Shown: positions 16,806 through 25,650, counted from the first letter of the stretch. The stretch: DNA of 64,000 nt from Armatimonadota bacterium (GCA_025998755.1 AP024674.1:2372162-2436161), one strand, 5' to 3'. Made by a program: numbers and translations. The notes: generated by a model not told the origin, from the letters alone.

Positions 16806-17792
16806 CTAAAGAGCCATCACTGGACTGAGCTCCAAAAGGGCCTCGTCCAGGGGATGAGGAAGGTTGATGGCATCGTCCAGGTCCACGTGGACCAGCTCCG
16901 AGCCGCGCACGCCCACCATCGTCCCCCATTTGCCGGAGATGAGAGACCGGGCGGCCTCCGCGCCCAGCCGTGTTGCCAGGATGCGCTCGTCCGGTGTGGG
17001 CGAGCCACCTCGTTGCACGTGACCCAACACGGTTGCGCGCACGGTGAAACCGGAGCGCTCCATCGCTTCCATGAACGCCTTGCCCTTCGGACCTGTGGCA
17101 AGCTGAAGGGCCTCCGCGGCGACGATGATGTAATGCGGCTTGCCTCGCTCCCGCGCTCGCCGCGCGTCCAGAGCCAGAGCCTCCACGTCGAATTCCCGCT
17201 CGGGAATCAGAACGGCCTCGGCTCCACCCGCCACGCCGGCCGCAAGGGCGAGCCACCCGGAGTTCCGCCCCATCACCTCCACCACGAAGGCACGCTCCAG
17301 ACTGCTGGCGGTGTCTTTAAGCTTGTCCAGCGCGTCCACAATGGTCTGCAGGGCGGTATCCACGCCGATGCACAGATCGGTACCGTACAGGTCGTTGTCA
17401 ATGGTGGCCGGCACCCCGATGGCCGGGTATCCCTTGCGCACCAGGGCCCGGACCCCGGCCATGGAGCCGTCGCCGCCGATGACAACCACTCCCTGAATGC
17501 CCTGAGAGCGCAAGTTAGCCAGCGCCCGCTCCTGACCTTCGTCTGTCTTGAATTCAGGACAGCGGGAGGATTGCAGGATGGTGCCTCCCTGCCGCAGTAT
17601 CCCACCGACCGTACGGGAAGACAGCTCCTGGAAGCGGCCTTCCACCATCCCGCGGAAACCGTGCAGGATGCCCGTGACGCGGCACCCTTCGGCGATGGCC
17701 GCCCGGGTCACCGCCCGTACGCACGCGTTCATTCCCGGCGCGTCCCCGCCGCTGGTGAGAACTCCGATATGAGTCAGCTTCTGTCCCGCCAC
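16806..17792 (-). CDS. pfkA: ATP-dependent 6-phosphofructokinase
   Basis: 328 aa. It phosphorylates fructose 6-phosphate at the committed step of glycolysis. Family motifs are intact: GVLTSGGDAPGMNACVRAV (ATP site), IGGDGSMAGVRAL, PATIDNDLYGTD (catalytic TIDND), VEVMGRNSGWLAL and LGHVQRGGSPT. I chose the GTG at 17792 (MAGQKLTHIG) because it has the ribosome site GGAGAGGAGAGG; the frame is open upstream into ndk but that part shows no PFK similarity. It lies 34 nt downstream of ndk on the same strand, so the two are likely co-transcribed. Confidence 0.93.
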   Translation of the reverse strand: MAGQKLTHIGVLTSGGDAPGMNACVRAVTRAAIAEGCRVTGILHGFRGMVEGRFQELSSRTVGGILRQGGTILQSSRCPEFKTDEGQERALANLRSQGIQGVVVIGGDGSMAGVRALVRKGYPAIGVPATIDNDLYGTDLCIGVDTALQTIVDALDKLKDTASSLERAFVVEVMGRNSGWLALAAGVAGGAEAVLIPEREFDVEALALDARRARERGKPHYIIVAAEALQLATGPKGKAFMEAMERSGFTVRATVLGHVQRGGSPTPDERILATRLGAEAARSLISGKWGTMVGVRGSELVHVDLDDAINLPHPLDEALLELSPVMAL

Positions 17793-17826
17793 CTGCGGCC
17801 TCTCCTCTCCGGATATCCGTTGACTC

Positions 17827-18246
17827 TCAGTCCAGCAGCTCGCCCTCGGCGAACCACAGAGCCACCTCCGAATCCGCAGTCTCGGGCGAGTCCGATCCAT
17901 GAACCAGGTTGGTCTGAATGCTGGTGGTGAAGTCGCCGCGGATGGTGCCAGGCAGCGCCTCCTCCGGCTTCAGCGCACCCATCATCGTGCGCACCAACCG
18001 CACCGCGTCCTCGCCTTCCCAGACCATCGCCACTACCGGCCCCGACGTGATGAAGTCCACCAGCTCGCCGAAGAACGGCTTGTCTCTATGCACGGCATAG
18101 TGCCGCTCGGCCAGTTCCCGGCTGACGGTCTGCAGCTTCATCCCCACCAGCCGAAGCCCTCTGCGCTCGAAGCGTCCGATGATCTCTCCCACCAGACGAC
18201 GCTCCACGCCGTCCGGCTTTATCATGACGAAAGTGCGTTGAATCAA
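17827..18246 (-). CDS. ndk: Nucleoside diphosphate kinase
   Basis: 139 aa with the chosen TTG start at 18246, which yields the usual N-terminus [21 protein letters not shown] 36 nt upstream would add 12 residues and has a poorer ribosome site. It transfers the gamma-phosphate between nucleoside triphosphates and diphosphates through the histidine in [12 protein letters not shown], which is present. The GTIRGDF block is also normal. It is followed by pfkA, a pairing of two ATP-linked housekeeping functions. Confidence 0.92.
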   Translation of the reverse strand: MIQRTFVMIKPDGVERRLVGEIIGRFERRGLRLVGMKLQTVSRELAERHYAVHRDKPFFGELVDFITSGPVVAMVWEGEDAVRLVRTMMGALKPEEALPGTIRGDFTTSIQTNLVHGSDSPETADSEVALWFAEGELLD

Positions 18247-18499
18247 CTCTTCCGTGTCTCTCCTTTTCAGGGCGTCAATCAAGCGCGCCCGTACACCTTA
18301 CCGGCAACCGGCGGTGCCCGGCAAGAGCAGGAGGGATCCTCAGAGGGTAAGCAGGAGCGGCAATGAAGTGGAGAAAAGACCGATCACCGCCAGGCGCTAC
18401 ACAGTAAAGAAGCGGCGGAAGAGCGAAGAAAGCAACGCCGGCAGTCCATCACTCGAGGGGAAAGAAATCTCGCTCCAGATGCAGCCCTACGCCAGGGAG

Positions 18500-18830
18500 G
18501 GTCAGCCTGGAAGCTGAGCAGAGCCGGATGGCTGGCGCTTGTGGTCCACCTCCGCCGGGGCCTGACGGTGGAGACCTGGTCAGGGGTCCGCCACCATCAG
18601 GCCACCTTCGGAGACTGGCGTCTGGCCGCACAGATCGGCATATCCGCCGTGTGGGCCTCTTGTGGTCTGGCTTTGCTGGTGGGAGGTATGCTCCACAACA
18701 ACCAGGCGGTGCGGGTCACCGCGCTGATCATCCTTGCGCTGAGGACAGCGAAAGTCTTTGTGTTGAGTCTGATCCCGGTGGAAGCGCTTTCTCCTGGATC
18801 GTGTTGTTCCCTGTTCGCCCCGAAGGGCAA
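18500..18830 (+). pseudogene. Decayed C-terminal fragment of a DUF2339 membrane protein gene
   Basis: The frame beginning around 18500 encodes GWLALVVHLRRGL, then RLAAQIGISAVW, GLALLVGGML, VRVTALIILAL and TAKVFVLSL. This is the order of the last transmembrane segments of DUF2339 proteins. After VEAL (about 18787) the frame loses the expected membrane helix, consistent with a frameshift, and no N-terminal part is present upstream, where several hundred codons would be needed. The fragment abuts the 3' end of the CheX-like gene. The region 18247-18500 before it holds nothing recognisable. Confidence 0.6.
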
Positions 18831-18832
18831 TA

Positions 18833-19417
18833 TCAGGCGGCCAGAGGAACAGGCTCCGCAGCCGGACTCTCCCCGGGGGACAGGCGCAGACTGCGCCGCG
18901 CAGCCAACCTGGCTTCGGGGCTGGCCCACGCGAACGGCGCGTAGCCCTCAAACATAACGTTCACGTTCACTTCGCCCACAGCCAGCGATAGCGGAGCGGC
19001 GAGGGTGGGTTCGCTGAAGGGTGTGACCCGCTCTTCCCGGCCTGTCACCACCCCCGACCAGGTGGAGTAGCAGAGCGCTCCCCGCTCCTCCAGCAGGGCC
19101 AGGGCGGTGTCCGTGACCAGCGTCCCGAGCTCCGCGAGCGCACTCTTCTCCAGGCGGCCGAACCCGGTCACCTCTCTGCGCAGCATCTGGCGCAGGATGG
19201 CCATGGCTGCCTCTTTCGACATGCCCAGGAAGATCTCCCCCGAGATGTCGCCGGAGATGCGAGTGACTATGGTCAGCTCGTCGCGCGTGAACTGGATGGG
19301 CGTGATCTGCATCTGACCCCGGCGCGGAGGCAGCTTCAGCAGATCCGTCAATACCATGGTGGCGGCGTCAATCACTGCCTCCGCCAACTCCCGTTTGTCG
19401 AGACGAACGCTGTCCAT
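18833..19417 (-). CDS. CheX/CheC-like chemotaxis-phosphatase family protein lacking the catalytic asparagine
   Basis: 194 aa. The start at 19417 has the ribosome site GGGAGG. The fold signature is there: LAEAVIDAATMVLTDLL at the N-terminus, SGDISGEIFLGMSKEAAMAIL in the middle and KSALAELGTLVTDTALALLEE. CheX, CheC and FliY dephosphorylate CheY-P using an E-x2-N motif, normally read as ElgN. Here the motif is E96-L-G-T99, so the asparagine is replaced by threonine. It lies 71 nt downstream of a CheY-like gene, probably as one unit. It may bind CheY-P without dephosphorylating it. Confidence 0.75.
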   Translation of the reverse strand: MDSVRLDKRELAEAVIDAATMVLTDLLKLPPRRGQMQITPIQFTRDELTIVTRISGDISGEIFLGMSKEAAMAILRQMLRREVTGFGRLEKSALAELGTLVTDTALALLEERGALCYSTWSGVVTGREERVTPFSEPTLAAPLSLAVGEVNVNVMFEGYAPFAWASPEARLAARRSLRLSPGESPAAEPVPLAA

Positions 19418-19488
19418 CTCATAACCTCCCGGATCGTTCATCAGCAAAGCGTTTCAGGAATCGGGTGGACCGGACAGGTGCCGCGGCT

Positions 19489-19851
19489 CTATCCGATCAG
19501 CTTGCGGACACTGTTCAGAACGGAGCGGTCGCGGAACGGCTTGGTTACGAAGTCGGACGCTCCGGCCTGAAGGGCCTCCATAAGCAGCGAGCGCTGGCCC
19601 ATGGAGGAGCACATCAGAATCGTGGCTTGCGGGTCGATCTCCCGGATCTTCTTGACTGCGGCGACCCCGTCCATCTCAGGCATGACCACATCCATGGTCA
19701 CCAGATCCGGACGGAGCTCGCGGTAGCGCTCCACGGCTTCCTGGCCGTTTCGCGCCTCTCCCACCACCCGGTATCCCCGGGAGGTCAGGATGTTTTTCAA
19801 CTCCATGCGGCAGTAGAGGGCGTCATCCGTAACAAGGACGCTTTTGGACAT
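19489..19851 (-). CDS. CheY-like single-domain response regulator
   Basis: 120 aa, a stand-alone receiver domain with no output domain. The acidic pair is DD (9-10), the phosphoacceptor is D54 in TMDVVMPEMDG, the switch Ser/Thr is in LMCSSM and the lysine is K104 in VTKPF, so it should be phosphorylatable. The ribosome site GGAGG precedes the ATG. It heads the pair with the CheX-like gene. No histidine kinase, CheA or flagellar gene is in the window, so its input and output are unknown; type IV pilus-driven movement is one option. Confidence 0.88.
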   Translation of the reverse strand: MSKSVLVTDDALYCRMELKNILTSRGYRVVGEARNGQEAVERYRELRPDLVTMDVVMPEMDGVAAVKKIREIDPQATILMCSSMGQRSLLMEALQAGASDFVTKPFRDRSVLNSVRKLIG

Positions 19852-20206
19852 TTTGAGGAACCTCCATCAACAGAGGGGCCTGCGTGGCCGACCGCATTGA
19901 GCCGGACGCTAACGGGCCCCCGGGCCTTCCAGGTCATCTGCCTGTGAGAGGGCGGCCGCGATTGGCCGGGCCCGATAAAGGGGTCTCGAAGAGGCGCATC
20001 TTTCTGTCAGAGGAGAACAAACGGCGCTCCGAAGCTCCGGGATGAGCGCGGCAGGTCCCGGGCGGCAGGCTCCGGATCAGCGCCACCCGCGAGTGCGTCG
20101 CGGAAGACGGGAAGCGGGGGCTTTCGCCGGTGGTTCTCCGTTCACTGATAATGTCCCATACCCGGAGGCTGAGCGAAGCCCGTTCGATTACCGGGTTTGC
20201 GTCGTG
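19852..20206. other. Intergenic region upstream of the CheY-like gene
   Basis: It must contain the minus-strand promoter of the CheY/CheX pair, but no good hexamers stand out. ACCCGG and CCGGGT flank an inner GGCT/AGCC stem near 20159-20195, a hairpin just past the apbE stop that could be its terminator, though it lacks a T-run. Confidence 0.35.
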
Positions 20207-21142
20207 TCAGGTCTCAAACGCGTGCCCACGCGCAAGCATTCGACCGTCCGGCAACCATACGGCCGCGGAGAAGTCCGCCGGCAGTTGAACCGCGCCCGTG
20301 AATGCGGACTCCCCCAGCACCAGCAGAGCCGTGGACCAGGCGTCGGTGCGAGCGCCGTCCGGCCCCGTGACCGCCGCCAGCAGCGCACCTTCCACCGGCA
20401 GCCCGGTACGGGGGTCCAGCACGTGACCGGCCACCCGGCCTTCCCACTCAACCGTGCGGCCATGAACGCCCGATACCGAGAGAGCGGCATCCTTCAGGCG
20501 CACCACCGGACCGCCGTCTCGTTCGATGCCAGGAACGGCGATCCGCACCGCCCACGACGGCTCGTCCGGCGGGGAGCCCAAAGCCACGGCTGTGCTCGTG
20601 CCGCCGTGGGCGAGCGCCGAGACAGCACCGCACTCGCGTAAGGCCATTGCAGCCCGGTCCAGGGCATACCCTTTCCCGATAGCGCCGGAGTCCAGCTGCA
20701 CCCCCTCCGCCAGAAATCGGACCGTGCGCGACTGCGCATCGAGTTCGATCAGATGCATGCCGCAACTGAGTCTGACCCGTTCCAGGTCCTGGGGGGACGG
20801 CTCACGGAAGGTTCCGCCCCGGAAGCCCCACAGCCTCATGAGGGGGCCGACAGTGGGGTCGAAAGCCCCTCCGGTGGCGCGCCACACCTCCTGCGCCATC
20901 TGAAGCAGAGCGAATAGCCGGGGATCCACACGCACAGGTCCGGCTGCAGCCCCGGCGTTCACGGCGGACAGATCGCTTTCCGGCCGGAAGCAGCTGAGCA
21001 GGCGCTCCGCCGCCTCCACCTCCTCCAGCGCCGCTTCCCCTGCGGCACGGAGCCGGTCCGCCTCCGCGCCGTACAGCGCGATCTCAAAGCGTGTGGCCAT
21101 ACAGAAGCGGGATACCCGCACCAGACCGGCGACGGGACTCAT
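20207..21142 (-). CDS. apbE: FAD:protein FMN transferase
   Basis: 311 aa. ApbE attaches FMN covalently to threonine in targets such as Rnf or Nqr subunits. Motifs are GGAFDPTVGPLMRLWGF, LDSGAIGKGYALDRAA, ALAHGGTSTAVALG and HVLDPRTGLPVEG followed by RTDAWSTALLVLG. The usual Sec or lipoprotein signal of ApbE is missing; the protein starts directly at MSPVAGLVRVSRFCMATRFEI, so it appears cytoplasmic, or the start is misplaced. No obvious flavinylation target is encoded nearby. A hairpin terminator separates it from the upstream oxidoreductase gene. Confidence 0.88.
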   Translation of the reverse strand: MSPVAGLVRVSRFCMATRFEIALYGAEADRLRAAGEAALEEVEAAERLLSCFRPESDLSAVNAGAAAGPVRVDPRLFALLQMAQEVWRATGGAFDPTVGPLMRLWGFRGGTFREPSPQDLERVRLSCGMHLIELDAQSRTVRFLAEGVQLDSGAIGKGYALDRAAMALRECGAVSALAHGGTSTAVALGSPPDEPSWAVRIAVPGIERDGGPVVRLKDAALSVSGVHGRTVEWEGRVAGHVLDPRTGLPVEGALLAAVTGPDGARTDAWSTALLVLGESAFTGAVQLPADFSAAVWLPDGRMLARGHAFET

Positions 21143-21165
21143 CGCTCAGGCCCTGAGATGCGATG

Positions 21166-21191
21166 GGGCGGCGCCGGATTGCGCCGCCCCG
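21166..21191 (-). terminator. Intrinsic terminator after the Tat oxidoreductase pair
   Basis: GGGGCGGCG (21166-21174) pairs with CGCCGCCCC (21183-21191) around an 8-base loop, about 40 nt past the stop of the oxidoreductase gene. Confidence 0.65.
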
Positions 21192-21228
21192 CAGGCAACT
21201 GCATCCCCCTCCGCAACAGGCCGTCCTT

Positions 21229-22500
21229 TCAGACGATCTTGCGGGTGGCGGGATCGAAGTTCATGGTCTTGTTCTCCAGCCAGGACTTCTCCGCCAGGGT
21301 CACAATGGTCTGCACCTTGGCAGCCAGCTCGATGTGGCAGTTCGGTCTCTCGCCGGTGCGGATGCAGTGGAACCAGTTCTTCTCGTGCTCCTGCACGCTC
21401 TCGCCCGGTCCGATGACGGGGACGTCCTCAGGGTCTATCTCATCCGAGAACGGCCGCTCCGGCCGGATCTCCACCTTGCCGCCGCCGAAGTAGATGGTGG
21501 CCTTGGTGCCGCGGATCATGTCCGGCACGCCCTGCTCATTGACCGTGGAGCCCACCAGCAACATATGCGAGCCGTCCGCGAACTTCACCAGGACCTGAGT
21601 GTTGTCCGCCACATCCCGGTCGTCGTTGCCCAGAATAGACCCGATGCAGGTGACCTGGACGGGATACTGGTCGCCGCAGGCGATCATCAGCGGATGCAGC
21701 CGGTGCGGGAAAAGATCCGAGAGGATGCCGGCCGAGTAGTTGGTGTATTTGCGCCACTGGAAGTAATGGCGGGGATTCCAAGGGACCTTCTTCGCCGGCC
21801 CCAGCCACATATTCCAGTCCAGGTTCTTGGTGGGATCGGCCTCCGGGTCTATGGGATAGTTCCATTCACCATTCGGATTGTTCCGGCAGTAGCTGCCCTG
21901 GCTCAATACAATGCGCCCGATCTTGCCCGCGCGGATCTGCTCGCCGGCCGTCCGCCATTTGGCGTCGGAACATCCCTGAGAGCCAACCTGTACTACGCAG
22001 CCGGTCTTCTTCTGGGTGGCCAGAAGCTGCTCCACCTCCTGCAGGGTGCGGCACATGGGCTTCTCTATATAGACGTGCTTGCCCTGCTCCATGGCATCTA
22101 TGGCGATGCGCGCGTGCCAGTGCTCCGGCGTTGCGATCATCACCGCGTCAACATCCTTGTCCTCCAGAAGCTTGCGGTAGTCCCTGTATGCCTTGGACTC
22201 CGGCAGCTCCACCGCCGCAGCTGCCGCCAGCCGCCGCTTGTCCCAGACATCGCAGACCGCAACCGCCGCCACGTTCTGCTCGGAGGCGTACTCCTTGACG
22301 TGACCCAGATGGCCGCTGCCCATGCCGCCTACGCCAACATACCCGATGTTGATGCGGTCATTTGCTCCGATGACCCGGGCTGGAGCCACGGCATAGACAG
22401 GGCTCTTCGCCACCGAGCTCACCATCAACCCTGCGACCGTCACACCGGCCGCCTTCACGAACTCGCGGCGCGAGAGGCCGCCGTTTTTCTCTTCGCTCAT
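21229..22500 (-). CDS. Tat-exported Gfo/Idh/MocA family oxidoreductase
   Basis: 423 aa. The start at 22500 gives a twin-arginine signal, GLSRREFVKAAGVTVAGL. The Rossmann motif is INIGYVGVGGMGSGHLG and the catalytic lysine motif is intact (YIEKPMCRTLQEV). Tat export with a bound nicotinamide cofactor is known for glucose-fructose oxidoreductase, the family's founding member, so this enzyme probably works outside the inner membrane on sugars or glycans. It is the second gene of a pair, 32 nt after the first. The C-terminal domain ends TMNFDPATRKIV. The substrate is not evident. Confidence 0.87.
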   Translation of the reverse strand: MSEEKNGGLSRREFVKAAGVTVAGLMVSSVAKSPVYAVAPARVIGANDRINIGYVGVGGMGSGHLGHVKEYASEQNVAAVAVCDVWDKRRLAAAAAVELPESKAYRDYRKLLEDKDVDAVMIATPEHWHARIAIDAMEQGKHVYIEKPMCRTLQEVEQLLATQKKTGCVVQVGSQGCSDAKWRTAGEQIRAGKIGRIVLSQGSYCRNNPNGEWNYPIDPEADPTKNLDWNMWLGPAKKVPWNPRHYFQWRKYTNYSAGILSDLFPHRLHPLMIACGDQYPVQVTCIGSILGNDDRDVADNTQVLVKFADGSHMLLVGSTVNEQGVPDMIRGTKATIYFGGGKVEIRPERPFSDEIDPEDVPVIGPGESVQEHEKNWFHCIRTGERPNCHIELAAKVQTIVTLAEKSWLENKTMNFDPATRKIV

Positions 22501-22532
22501 AGCAGATGCTCTTTCAGCACTCCCTTCGTTTT

Positions 22533-23789
22533 TCAGCCCAGTTCGAACCATTCCGGCTTGAACTCCACTTTTCCTCCCGCGGCCACGGCCTCCGCCGCCT
22601 TGATGGCCGTCACCGCGCTCTGGAACCCAGCCACAGCATCCGCCGGCGGCGCCTGGCCGGTCTGGATGGCGTAACAGAACTCTTCCATCGCGTAATACAG
22701 GGCGTCCTTCGACTCATCCATGCCCTCCTTGCCCGGCTCCTTCCCGGCCTGGATGATCTTGGTGGCATCCGCTACCAGCGCAATGCCCGTCTCGTCCCCG
22801 ATCTTCTCCTTGTGAGCGTACACCTCCCAGCCCAGCATGGCCGAGTCGGCCTCCTTGAACATCCAGGAGCGCTGGCCCTTCAACAAGATGGTTGCTTCAC
22901 TGCCGTACAGCATCTGATAGGATGAGTCGTACGAGCTCACCAGCGTACCTGTGTAGACCGCGTTCATTCCGTCTGGATACTGGAATATGCACTGGACGGT
23001 ATCCTCCACTTCACGACCGTCCCGGTAGAACGTGATGGCGCCCATCCCCGTGACAGAGACCGGGCGCCTATCCAGATACCAGTTCAGAAGGTCGAAGTAA
23101 TGGATGCCTAGCTCCCCTGGCAGTCCAGTGCTGGTGGCGCGCTGCAGCCGCCAGTTCAGTTCGGCTTCCCGCTCGGGAGTGGGAGCCATCCGCTTCCAGC
23201 TCTGTTTTTTGTTGTTCTGAGCGCGAGCCATCGCCAGCGTTCCCGGAACCCCCGTGCGCACGAACTTGAGAACGTGACGGTGCAGATGGTCGGCGCGCAG
23301 TTGCAGTCCCGCCTGGAAGACCTGCTTGCTGTCACGACCCGCTCGCGCGATCTCGCGCGCCTCGTCCACCGTTCCCGCGATGGGCGCCTCGCAGTAGACA
23401 TGCTTGCCGGCCTGGAGGGCATCCAGCACTATCTGCCGGTGACGGTGGGTGGGCGTGGCCACGATGACCGCCTGAACGTCCTTGGACTCCAGCATTTGAC
23501 GGTAGTCCGTATATGTGGCGGCTCCGGCGGCCAGCTCCGATGCGCGCCGGATGCTGGGTTCGTACGTGTCGCAGATGGCGGCCACCTTCGCGGCCGGAAC
23601 CTTGCCCAGAGCGCCCAGAAGGTCGCGGCCCTGCAACCCCAGGCCGATAACGCCGATAGCCACCGGCGGCCCGGGAGCCGCGGCGGGCTGCTCTTCCGTC
23701 GCAAACAGCTCCTGTCCGATCAGCCAGACGCCGGCCGCAGCCGCAGCGCCGGCCATGAAGTCACGCCGAGAGATAGTGTCTCCAGCCAA
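22533..23789 (-). CDS. Tat-exported Gfo/Idh/MocA family protein with EAP in place of EKP
   Basis: 418 aa. I chose the TTG at 23789 because it has a strong site (CGGAGG, 9 nt away) and gives MAGDTISRRDFMAGAAAAAG, a proper twin-arginine signal; the frame is open much further upstream without similarity. The Rossmann motif is IGVIGLGLQGRD. The catalytic motif reads YCEAP (E134-A135-P136), so the lysine conserved in nearly all members is an alanine. The rest of the family fold is intact, including GELGIHYFDLLNWYL. It is the first gene of the pair with the entry at 21229. It may be inactive, regulatory or use a different mechanism. Confidence 0.83.
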   Translation of the reverse strand: MAGDTISRRDFMAGAAAAAGVWLIGQELFATEEQPAAAPGPPVAIGVIGLGLQGRDLLGALGKVPAAKVAAICDTYEPSIRRASELAAGAATYTDYRQMLESKDVQAVIVATPTHRHRQIVLDALQAGKHVYCEAPIAGTVDEAREIARAGRDSKQVFQAGLQLRADHLHRHVLKFVRTGVPGTLAMARAQNNKKQSWKRMAPTPEREAELNWRLQRATSTGLPGELGIHYFDLLNWYLDRRPVSVTGMGAITFYRDGREVEDTVQCIFQYPDGMNAVYTGTLVSSYDSSYQMLYGSEATILLKGQRSWMFKEADSAMLGWEVYAHKEKIGDETGIALVADATKIIQAGKEPGKEGMDESKDALYYAMEEFCYAIQTGQAPPADAVAGFQSAVTAIKAAEAVAAGGKVEFKPEWFELG

Positions 23790-24232
23790 TAGCCTGAACC
23801 TCCGTCCGGCTCCGCCGGCGAACGATCGCCTGACGCGGGCCGGGAATGATGCCGCCGCCCGTCCTTTTCCCGATGTTCTCTTCCGCATCGGCGCGCAGAC
23901 TGCCTTCCCGTTTTGAACAGCAACGGCGGGCCGCAAGAACGTTCCCCAATGCGACCGTAGGGTTACGAGTGCACAGCTGCCCGTCCTTAACTTCAAGACC
24001 GCCGGCAAGGCGTCCCCGGTTGCGCTTCGCTAGCCAACGGAATGCGCCGGGCTTTGCCATTCTTCTCAAGTATACTCCCCCGGAGGCAGCCCGGCATGGC
24101 CCTGCAGGCATGTTTGGAGAGGATAAACAGAGCGTGGCGGCGAAGTGGCGGATGGCGCGGGGAATCGGTTACACATGCCCCGTGGGGTGGCCAGAACGCC
24201 GCCTGCCAAGCTTTTGTTGAGGTGATTTCCCC
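23790..24232. other. Divergent intergenic region between the Tat oxidoreductase and ROK genes
   Basis: A TATACT at 24071-24076 could be a -10 box for the ROK operon, but no -35 lies at the right distance. The LacI-type site at 24160-24173 is the clearest signal. Nothing else is recognisable. Confidence 0.4.
24160..24173. promoter_or_regulatory. Third LacI-type operator-like site, upstream of the ROK operon
   Basis: Read on the minus strand this is TGTAACCGATTCCC, sharing TGTAACCG and TTCC with the operator at 8985. It lies 60 nt upstream of the ROK start codon. Its dyad symmetry is weaker than that of the site at 8985. Confidence 0.4.
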
Positions 24233-25612
24233 ATGGATCTGATCAAGCCCGGGCTGGAGCCCGAACTCGACCCCGGCTTCGCGCCGGCCGTGCTTGCCAA
24301 TCGCGCATTCCGTTCGCTGGTGGAGCGCTCGGGGGCGGCGGCCCCTCTGAAGATCGCTCTCGAGCGCGGCGGAGGGCTAAGAAGCGTCTACGAGACCACC
24401 GTGCTGGAGCCGAACCATCCGGAAGCCGCCAAGAACCTGCGCTATGTGGAGCGGCTGGTGAAGTTCCTGCTCTGGCAGCGCGGAGGGTGGAAGATCACCA
24501 TCGCCGGTCCGAAGCCTGTGGCGGATTACATCAGCCAGGTGTACTCGCCTTCTGGAGAGCGGGCGTTCGATTACGAGTTCATGGGCGGCGTCTACGGCCA
24601 CACGTTCACTGTGGAACACTGCGCCTACGAAGACGCTCCGGAGCCTCACGAGGCCGCCGTGCCGGTGGGACGCCACCTGGAAGGATGCCGCATCGGATTC
24701 GACGCCGGAGCCAGTGACCGCAAAGTGGCCGCCGTGATCGACGGGGAGCCGGTCTTCAGCGAGGAGGTTCCCTGGGATCCGCGCAACCAGTCGGATCCCG
24801 AGTATCATTACTCGCACATCCGGGATGCCTTCCGGCGCGCGGCGGAGCACATGCCGCGCGTGGATGCCATCGGGGTGAGCTCGGCGGGCATCTACATTGA
24901 CAACCGCGTGCGTGTTGCATCGCTGTTCCGCGGCGTGCCGAAGGAGCTTTTCGAGGAGAAGATCGCTCCCCTTTACATCAATCTGGGCAAAGAGATGGGC
25001 GTCCCGCTGGAGGTGGCAAATGACGGGGATGTGACGGCGCTTGCCGGAAGTATGTCGCTGGGGGTGAACCGTGTGCTGGGAATCGCAATGGGCTCCAGCG
25101 AGGCGGTGGGCTATGTGGACGCTCAGGGCAACATCACCGGCTGGCTGAACGAGCTTGCGTTCGCTCCGGTGGACTACCGCCCGGACGCTCCGGCGGACGA
25201 ATGGTCTGGGGATATCGGCTGCGGAGTGCAGTACTTCTCGCAGCAGGCGGTCATCCGGCTGGCTCCCGCGGCTGGACTCTCTCTGAAAGAGGGTTCCATG
25301 CCCGGCGACAAGCTGGCGGAGGTTCAAGAATACATGAAGGCCGGCGACGAGCGTGCGGCCGCCATCTTTCGAACCATCGGGCGCTTCCTCGGATACGGCG
25401 TGGCGCACTACGCGGACTTCTATGATCTGGAGCACGTGCTCATCCTGGGCCGCGTCACATCGGGCCAGGGTGGACAGATAGTGCTGGACTGCGCCCGCGA
25501 GGTGCTGAACCAGGAGTTCCCCGAGCTCTCGGGCATCACCATCAACCTGCCGGATGAGAAGAGCCGCCGGGTGGGTCAGGCGGTGGCAGCCGCGAGCCTG
25601 CCGAAGATCTGA
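24233..25612 (+). CDS. ROK-family (repressor/ORF/kinase) protein with a novel N-terminal region
   Basis: 459 aa with a GAGGTGA ribosome site. From residue 153 it shows an ASKHA sugar-kinase core: GFDAGASDRKVAAVIDG, IGVSSAGIYIDN, VANDGDVTALAGSMSLG (with the catalytic-type aspartate) and LGIAMGSSEAVGYVD. The canonical ROK zinc motif C-x-C-G-x2-G-C is absent; only SGDIGCGVQYFSQQA occupies that region. The first 150 residues contain no helix-turn-helix and match nothing I know. It leads an operon with a PIG-L deacetylase, suggesting action on an amino sugar or glycoside, but neither activity nor substrate can be fixed. Confidence 0.7.
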   Translation: MDLIKPGLEPELDPGFAPAVLANRAFRSLVERSGAAAPLKIALERGGGLRSVYETTVLEPNHPEAAKNLRYVERLVKFLLWQRGGWKITIAGPKPVADYISQVYSPSGERAFDYEFMGGVYGHTFTVEHCAYEDAPEPHEAAVPVGRHLEGCRIGFDAGASDRKVAAVIDGEPVFSEEVPWDPRNQSDPEYHYSHIRDAFRRAAEHMPRVDAIGVSSAGIYIDNRVRVASLFRGVPKELFEEKIAPLYINLGKEMGVPLEVANDGDVTALAGSMSLGVNRVLGIAMGSSEAVGYVDAQGNITGWLNELAFAPVDYRPDAPADEWSGDIGCGVQYFSQQAVIRLAPAAGLSLKEGSMPGDKLAEVQEYMKAGDERAAAIFRTIGRFLGYGVAHYADFYDLEHVLILGRVTSGQGGQIVLDCAREVLNQEFPELSGITINLPDEKSRRVGQAVAAASLPKI

Positions 25613-25650
25613 CGGGGGCATACCCCGGACCGGAAGGAGATCGAAAGACG

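Noticed and set aside
15832-17256. 474-codon frame on the minus strand
   Set aside because: Overlaps both the PfkB-type kinase and pfkA; low-complexity Arg/Gly-rich translation.
20180-20200. GTTCGATTACCGGG as a tRNA 3' part
   Set aside because: The flanking bases do not pair as a T-arm and there is no cloverleaf upstream.
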